Assembly: GCA_027382625.1 (NCBI GenBank)
Contig: JAJKFJ010008980.1
Location: 1-15,010, forward strand
Reading direction: 5' to 3'
DNA length: 15,010 nucleotides
Source: Tetmemena sp. SeJ-2015
Taxonomy: Eukaryota; Ciliophora; Spirotrichea; Sporadotrichida; Oxytrichidae
Shown here: positions 8,977 through 15,010 of the stretch, piece after piece
Numbering within the stretch: the first letter of the stretch is position 1
How the letters are laid out: each line of letters begins with the position of its first letter
Made by a program: the position numbers and the translations under genes
The notes under the pieces: generated by a model
Seen by the model: only the letters and a program-made list of their open reading frames with translations
Told to the model about the DNA's origin: nothing
Database searches by the model: none

Positions 8977-11900
8977 TTTACAGTATTTAATGCTAACAGA
9001 TCTAACAGCTATGAAGTTTCTGTCGTTTAATGATAAATAATTATAATGAGAGGAATCTAACTATCTAGACAGATAATGGCGATCTGTATGATGGATCTCA
9101 CACAGCGCAAGTTAAAGTCTTTATTGAAAATTCGATCGTTTCTTAACCAGTAATTCTTAAATTCACTTTCATTCTCAAGCATTAATGCTATTTGGTAAAC
9201 ATTTAAACACTCAATTATAAATTAAGCTTTAAATATACTCTTGAAAAGCATTATCAATTCATTTCATTCACTTTTTAAAACATAAATTTATTTAAATGGT
9301 TTACCTTAGTCAAGCTCATATCCGTTTGATTTATACTTCTACTATTACAGAATTTAAAGCACTAATGTAGATCCCAAAAATATAAGCTATTCTAATTCTA
9401 CTTACTTACTGAATGAACCCTGTCCTCCAATATAATACACACTAATTAATCAGCGCGAAAATGATCCAACAGATTATCATAATTTAAAAGTTGATAGCTT
9501 TTTATTTTCAATTATTTTAAAACAAATTGAACCTAATAATTTAACAGACTGGAAGGACGTCATTATGCTTTTATTTTTAATCATCAAAATCTACCCAGTA
9601 TATTTATTTAGCCAAGAACCTAGTGTAGATATATCTAATTGAAAAATCTTTTATTTTACATCGTAGAATTTGAGTTTACTTGCTACGGACGCAGTATATC
9701 AAGGAATTTATAGAGTGTTACTGGTTGGTTATAATTAATACGGCCAAAACTCAAGCAGCTTTGTGGGATTCACTCTCACCACATAAGATTGTGAAGACTC
9801 CGTAGCTGTTAATCTACAACATCCTAATCCACTTGCCTTGCAAACTTACTACATCTTTAATTTAAGAAAATATTTTTAAGAGTTATCTTTTCAGACAGAG
9901 AACCATACTATAAAATATTAATTTTTTATTTACAAACATGAAAAATAGAAATAATTTTTTGTTCATACAGGTTTGATTAATTCACTATAAGCCAAGAGTA
10001 TTTAGTTTATTATTATTATTATTATTAGTATTCTTCCTGTTTGCCATGCATTTGCACAGTGAATTAATTTTTCTTTTAATTTTAAATTACCCTGGGAAAA
10101 CGTATACTTATAAAATACTTTTACTGCTTCTCTCCTTAAAATTATAGTTTAGAAGCCAGATGGAGTGTGGGTTCCTTTTTAAGCTGCAGAGGACACTCTT
10201 AATGATGGAATACACTTTTACAGTGAGAAACAAAGTCTTGCTAACTATGATGAATTGCTTTATAATGTAGTACTCAGATGCTACCTTCCATCTCTAATTT
10301 CTGCAGATTTAAGATATTTAAAATGATAAAAAACATTAAAAAATCGAAAATTAATATACTTTAAATCATAAATATCAGTTTATAAAATATAGAGTATAGC
10401 AAGTAAAAATTTAAATAGCTCCTTTTTAAAAAGATTAAGAATTTTTTTGGAAAGAATTCACTCCTATTAAAGCTATTAAATTTATGTAATTTACTGCAGA
10501 AATTCCATTTTAGTACATAATGATAGACCCTTGTAAATATGGAGATCTATCAAAAAATTCCTCTCAATCTTATTCTTTTGATTACTACTTAAATCAGCCT
10601 GAGCCTTTGCTCATAAATGTTACTAATTACTTTGTGTCTAATGTCTCTATTTCTAGAAATAAAATATCTTATCTTATTCTGATGTAATTAAATTCATTTA
10701 ATAGTTATCCTTGTGGCACCCTCATCTACACAATTTAAAGCTTGACTGATTCAAGCATAACCGACATTGAAAACAGAAACGCTATCCTCTAAGAAGATAG
10801 TGAAATACTAAAAATAAGCTCTAAAGATGTTTACTATCATCAAACAGCTTAAACAGCATTATTAACTGTTCAGGCTAAATATTAACAGTATCATTGCTCT
10901 AAAATAATATTTTTTTTATCAGGTATTAACATCGTTAGTCTTCTCAATTTAATTCCTAATCGATTGCAAGTACGAGGAGTTTAGCCCAAGCTAAGAAGTA
11001 ATTCAATAAACCTACGTCTTATCAGAACCTCCAATAACAATCGATAAAATCAGCTTTAATCAACTATTTACAAAATTTTGCGACCCTCCTTCAATTTTTA
11101 CATGCAAGAATAGAGATGACGGTGCAATTTGCAGGTCAGATCTTTTTGAATTCGATTCTTCATCTGGTTAAATTATAATAAAGACAATAAGATTGAATTT
11201 TTTGGACCTCTTTTTAATATAAGCGAATAGAGTTACGAAGGGACCTACAATCTAATCATAACAGCTGCAAACGACAAAGGAGTATCTACTTCCTATAGTA
11301 TCGTAATTTATTTAATTGTGATGACTAATAAGTGCTTAGGATCATAGATATAGACTTCAGATAATTAATTTGGAAATTAGTATACTCATGATATTAATGA
11401 ACTTGAGTTCTATTCTCCAAATGGTCTCTAATGGACAATTATAGGGGGATCAATTATTTTTATCACTTTGTCCATTACCTCTAACTTTAAAACTTGTTTT
11501 AACAGATAACTAATTAGAGCTATCTTCAGATATAGCTTACATAGATCAAGAAAGTCAAAAGTTAATAATTGTTGCAAATTCTTAATCATAAGTTGGTTTT
11601 TATTATCTGGCAATAATTATAATTTTAATTGCGACAATTGGACCAAATGGCTAATTCGATAGCAAATCTTTTGAATTTTATATTTTGAGTTAACTATTTC
11701 TATAACTGATGATTGTTTGAATCCAGAATACAAGTTAATTTACTCCTATTAAGATATATCTTACATCTTAGGAAGCCAATAGGTAAATCTTAATAGCCCA
11801 GAATTTTAAGTTACTCCAAGCTATTGTCAAGGAGGAACATACTAAATTTATTTAATCTAGGATGCTGATGACCCTAGTGTTTTTTATCATTATTTTAGCC

Positions 11901-14900
11901 ATGAACTAAGTGGATTTATCTAACTAGATTAAAATAATGGAGAGCTCATTATTGAAACAGTTGACCCTAATATGAAATAAACAGTCACTCTCAAGGTATA
12001 CATGAATTTCAAATATAACCAATAGCTATCTTTATCTTTCAAGTTATTGTGAAGTTACATATATTTTAAGGTATGCTTAATCTATTTTAATGAGCTGAAA
12101 ATAAATTTCAATTGCCTAATCCTTATTTTAAAAATCTCTTTATTTTAACTTCATATTGAAATCTAATGATTTTTAATATGAAAAGAAAAACTTGTAATAT
12201 TAATTTTGTGATTAAATTTTAAATAAATTCTCTCAGAAGAGAATTAATTTTATTAAAATTTCTGGAATAACAATCATCAATCCTTGCGATTAGGCTGAGA
12301 TTATACCCACTTTTGCGCAATTAGATTATGTCTACTACTTAAACTCATATAAGATTTTTCTATTTATTTTGTTCTCAGGGCTATTCTCTCTCCCTTTGAA
12401 TTAATTCAAGATGAGCAAAGAGACTATAAACTGCGGAAAAATTAGCATGCAATTAACATAATACCCAGAATTCGCAACAGTTTCAACCACCACTCCAAGA
12501 ACTCTTTCTTTTGAAACTGCTGATTTAAATTTAATTGGAGACTACTTAGTACAAATTTATAATAATTAAATCGTAGCAACTAGTATTGATTATCCAATAA
12601 GCCTCACCTATACTTTTACTATTTAAATAAAAGCAAGTCAAATATTATTTCCATAGAGAAAGACTGCATATTTGATGAAATTAGTGTTACAGACGACAAA
12701 AATGTCACAATATTTTATATTTTATATCCTACACAGCTGGATCTTAATAAATTGATTTGAATTATTAACCTAATTTCTTTTAGTTAAATTTTTTTTTGGG
12801 AAACATAATTATTTAATAATTAGATAGATTCTCTTCGAAACTTAGCTGCGATTACGGAATATCCTGTTTAGATTTAAATAGTTCCAGAATATGTAATACG
12901 TAAAGTGGTTTAAGCTATTACACCAACTAAATTAGCATGACCTCTAATTCATAATTAATTTTTTAATTTTATTCACTTGTCTTTCAGACCTCTGACAACT
13001 CTTTTTTATTCTTTAGAGGGAGTTTGGTAAATAAGTCAAAAATAGAAATTAATGTTTGGGTAATAGAGATTAGAGCACAGAATAGTGAAGGTGTCAAGAA
13101 GTCATATTTCATTATTACAAAAGTTATAATAACCTGCTTGACAACTGTGATAGATTATTTTTAAGAGCCAGTCGGATTTAAGTCAACAGTTAGCTATGAC
13201 GTGAATTAGTAAACTCATATTATTTCACATACTCTATTAATTTACGAAAAAAATATTTTTACACTAAAGTAAAGTTGCAAGACCTGAGTTGGACTTCTTC
13301 CCTTGCCTCAAGAGGCTGTTAGCCATTACGGTATTATGCTATGTATGATAATGGAGAGGATCTTGACGCTTTTTTCACTATTGATTAAAAAATAAATTCT
13401 GCCAAGAAGGCCATGTTCATTCAGATTTAAGATGAGGAATACGCACCAGTTGTCAAATTATTTAACATTTTATATGTCAAATACATAAAACTTGCTGCTT
13501 CCTATCAAGATGTATTATTGACAGAGAGTTTCTTGTTGAAAATTATTTATAATCATTAGCAAGTAAAGATTAATTGAAGATTTATTTTTAATATCTACAA
13601 GATAAACTTATTTTTTAAATTTGTTATAACAGATAAATGTTTAACTGGAGCTTTGAGCCCAGGAATTTTGTAAGATTAGTATGTTTACTCTCTCGCCAGT
13701 GAAAAGCTAACAATCAAGTTCAGTGAATGGGAAGTCTAAGCCAATTTGCTTTCATTATGTGGCAGCCCTAAGTACGAATTGGTAGACACAGATTCAGGAA
13801 CCCCTTCGTATGATGATCAAGTATTATAAAGACTCTTTTATTAGAGTATTTTAATAAAATACTTGCTATCTTTTATATATAAAATGAGAGGAGGTAATTT
13901 TAATATCCACTTATTTATTAAATAAATGAACTGCTTTTATTTTTTTCATTAACAAATGCGCTAATTCTAAATGCGAAGCTACGATATCTAGACCTTCTAT
14001 TGCATTTATTATGCTTGACTAAATTTTTTTAAAAAAAGAACATTGGAAAAATGGCGATGCTTTGAAATAATTAACAAGAAATTCTCTCGCCTACGAAATT
14101 CCTAATGATTATTTCTCCAAAAATGACTCTCTCTCAAGCGATGATCTAGAAAAGATTATTTGATTCTAACAGTAAAAATCAAATTTTGAATTAAAAGGAA
14201 TAGTGATAAAAAAAATCAAGAAATCCATCTTATTTTTTTATTAACAAAATTGATATTCGTAAATAAGAAATAATTTTAAAAAAGATTTGATAATAATTAC
14301 TTTCGATTCATCTTAAAGAACAATCGAAATTTACACGATTGATACCACAAAGTTTGGAATATATAAACTAACTCTCAAGGGCTATTTGTAGCCTCATACA
14401 AAGATTAAGTCTCTTTCCTCCATTGCATTTGAAGTAGCAATAATCTAATAAAACCTTCCCTTCTTAGATAAAGTTTTTAATTTAACTATCTGAGGATTAT
14501 AATGACTGTTCCTTGGCACGTTTAAAGACAGATCCTACTCTTATAGAAATCTCTTATTTGATTGGCTCTTACAAGCCTTAGTCAACTCAGTATAGGCTAC
14601 TGTCATGGATTTCAACTAATTCTAATTGCAAATTCCAAAATTATAAAGCGAGCTATGAAGGCTCTTACTTGCCAATTGAGGGGGTAATAGATTTTAGTCC
14701 AAACGAAATGCTTTTTACCATCGATAAAGACTCATTAGATAAATATCCTAAAATTGGAACATTAACACTTATTTTTAAATACATTCCCTATAAAGGTCCA
14801 AGCTTCCCTTCAGAATGGATTAAGTTACTCGTTCTTGTTTAGTCTGAAGATCTCCCTAAATTAAACATACAAGGAAGAGACATAAGAGAAAACTTAATCG

Positions 14901-15010
14901 GAGGATTTGATTAAATACCAGCAGAGCATATTTTTAGAGAATTAAGACACAATCACTGTGTCTAGCTTGAAGGTGAAGAAGGCTGATTTGGAACCTACAA
15001 AAATATATAA
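8977..15010 (+). CDS. Second cadherin-like repeat gene, internal part, many IESs
   Basis: A chain of plus-strand MDSs encodes a long extracellular-type protein with repeats of roughly 90-110 residues. Each repeat has a Cys motif such as TTQDC, VVLRC, MIDPC, LIDCKY, TNKC, ITDDC, INPC, IKDC or ITDKC, followed by strands like LTIQTDNGDLYDG, GIYRVLLVGYNQYGQNSSS, EGTYNLIITAAND, ELIIETVDP, DYLVQIY and IYKLTLKGYL. Clear blocks are 9051-9180, 9350-9490, 9655-9895, 10157-10300, 10494-11415, 11471-12040, 12270-12760, 12830-13230, 13280-13560, 13625-13830, 14080-14160 and 14330-15010. No start codon, signal peptide or membrane region was found, so both ends lie elsewhere. It resembles the gene split over 608-8616 and may be a paralogue. 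Several gaps could not be joined (about 9190-9350, 9490-9655, 12041-12270, 12770-12840, 13230-13280, 13560-13625, 13830-14080, 14160-14330, 14430-14500). A possible 60-bp IES with pointer TAAT lies at 10639-10698. Confidence 0.75.
9896..10156 (+). other. 261-bp IES, pointer CAGA (tentative)
   Basis: CAGA lies at 9896-9899 and 10157-10160 in matching phase. Removal gives FQELSFQTDGVWVPFQAAED. The insert contains the TTA microsatellite at 10007-10027. Confidence 0.6.
10007..10027 (+). repeat. (TTA)7 microsatellite
   Basis: Seven perfect TTA units inside the 261-bp IES. It would be lost from the macronucleus. Confidence 0.9.
10301..10493 (+). other. 193-bp IES, pointer CTGCAGA
   Basis: The 7-bp repeat lies at 10301-10307 and 10494-10500. 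The first frame ends at TGA inside. Removal joins CYLPSLISA to EIPFQYIMIDPCKYGDL with the right phase. Confidence 0.92.
10880..10923 (+). other. 44-bp IES, pointer TATTAACA
   Basis: The 8-bp repeat lies at 10880-10887 and 10924-10931. Removal gives LLTVQAKYQHRQSSQF; phase is completed by the 5-bp IES just downstream. Confidence 0.82.
10946..10950 (+). other. 5-bp IES, pointer AATT
   Basis: The sequence AATTTAATTC carries AATT at 10946-10949 and 10951-10954, so a single T lies between the copies. Removing 5 bp gives HRQSSQFLIDCKYEEFSPS, restoring phase between two well-supported frames. Confidence 0.6.
11181..11188 (+). other. 8-bp IES, pointer AAGA
   Basis: The insert is AAGACAAT; AAGA lies at 11181-11184 and 11189-11192. 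Removal gives GQIIIKIEFFGPLFNISEQS in one frame. Confidence 0.65.
11416..11470 (+). other. 55-bp IES, pointer TCCA
   Basis: TCCA lies at 11416-11419 and 11471-11474. Removal gives NELEFYSPLPLTLKLVLTDN. Confidence 0.8.
11681..11694 (+). other. 14-bp IES, pointer TATTT
   Basis: TATTT lies at 11681-11685 and 11695-11699. Removal gives SKSFEFYISITDDCLNPEY, the standard repeat boundary. Confidence 0.85.
12351..12407 (+). other. 57-bp IES, pointer AAGAT
   Basis: AAGAT lies at 12351-12355 and 12408-12412. The length is 3n and the insert has no TGA, but it encodes an out-of-place hydrophobic stretch. Removal gives DYVYYLNSYKMSKETINCG. Confidence 0.8.
12630..12658 (+). other. 29-bp IES, pointer AAAG
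   Basis: AAAG lies at 12630-12633 and 12659-12662. Removal gives TYTFTIQIKDCIFDEISV in frame. It lacks GT-AG ends, so it is not an intron. Confidence 0.85.
12939..12986 (+). other. 48-bp IES, pointer GACCTCT
   Basis: The 7-bp repeat lies at 12939-12945 and 12987-12993. The length is 3n with no TGA. Removal gives YTNQISMTSDNSFLFFRGS. Confidence 0.85.
14923..14935 (+). other. 13-bp IES, pointer AGAG
   Basis: AGAG lies at 14923-14926 and 14936-14939. Removal gives GGFDQIPAENQDTITVSSLK and opens the last frame to the window edge. Confidence 0.85.

Noticed and set aside
9556..9633. ATG with hydrophobic start (MLLFLIIKIYPVYLF) as the start of the second repeat gene
   Set aside because: Repeat sequence of the same gene (NISYSNSTYLLNEPC and the block at 9051) lies upstream on the same strand, so this is probably IES sequence read by chance.
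11428..11613. Minus-strand 61-codon frame
   Set aside because: It lies opposite the plus-strand repeat LKLVLTDNQLELSSD, which is continuous after the 55-bp IES is removed.

Overview
The window looks like germline (micronuclear) DNA of a spirotrich ciliate of the Oxytricha/Stylonychia type. Reading frames make sense only if TAA and TAG are read as Gln and TGA is the sole stop. The DNA is very AT-rich, and every long reading frame breaks repeatedly. At most breaks a short direct repeat of 2-8 bp (a 'pointer') flanks an AT-rich insert, and removing one repeat copy plus the insert restores the frame and the protein motif. These inserts are internal eliminated sequences (IESs); the retained pieces are macronuclear-destined segments (MDSs). 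All coordinates and joins were worked out by hand.

Layout. (1) 1-515, minus strand: the first ~164 codons of a dihydropyrimidinase gene, cut by two 11-bp IESs, running off the left edge. (2) 608-3937, plus strand: the C-terminal half of a large cadherin-like multi-pass membrane protein, with about a dozen IESs and one 29-nt spliceosomal intron. (3) 3938-4398: spacer with one unassigned coding-like patch. (4) 4399-8616, minus strand: an N-terminal half of the same kind of protein, from a start codon at 8616, with twelve resolved IESs (11-723 bp) that keep phase exactly to position 4403. (5) 5590-5811, plus strand: the C-terminal end of an unrelated gene lying inside one of those IESs. (6) 8617-8976: spacer. 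(7) 8977-15010, plus strand: internal cadherin-like repeats of a further gene, again full of IESs, running off the right edge.

How they fit. The plus half (2) has no N-terminus and the dihydropyrimidinase gene blocks the space upstream. The minus half (4) has a start but no C-terminus. Both end in the middle of the same cadherin-like repeat, and they share the 5-bp sequence ATTTC in the same codon phase (4399-4403 minus, 608-612 plus). The simplest reading is one scrambled gene with an inversion: 8616 down to 4399, then 608 up to 3937, giving about 1,556 codons. This is the most interesting feature of the window and is an inference until compared with the macronuclear chromosome.

The third gene (7) is a paralogue-like repeat protein whose beginning and end are not in the window. 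No rRNA, CRISPR array, transposase or telomeric C4A4-type repeat was recognised.
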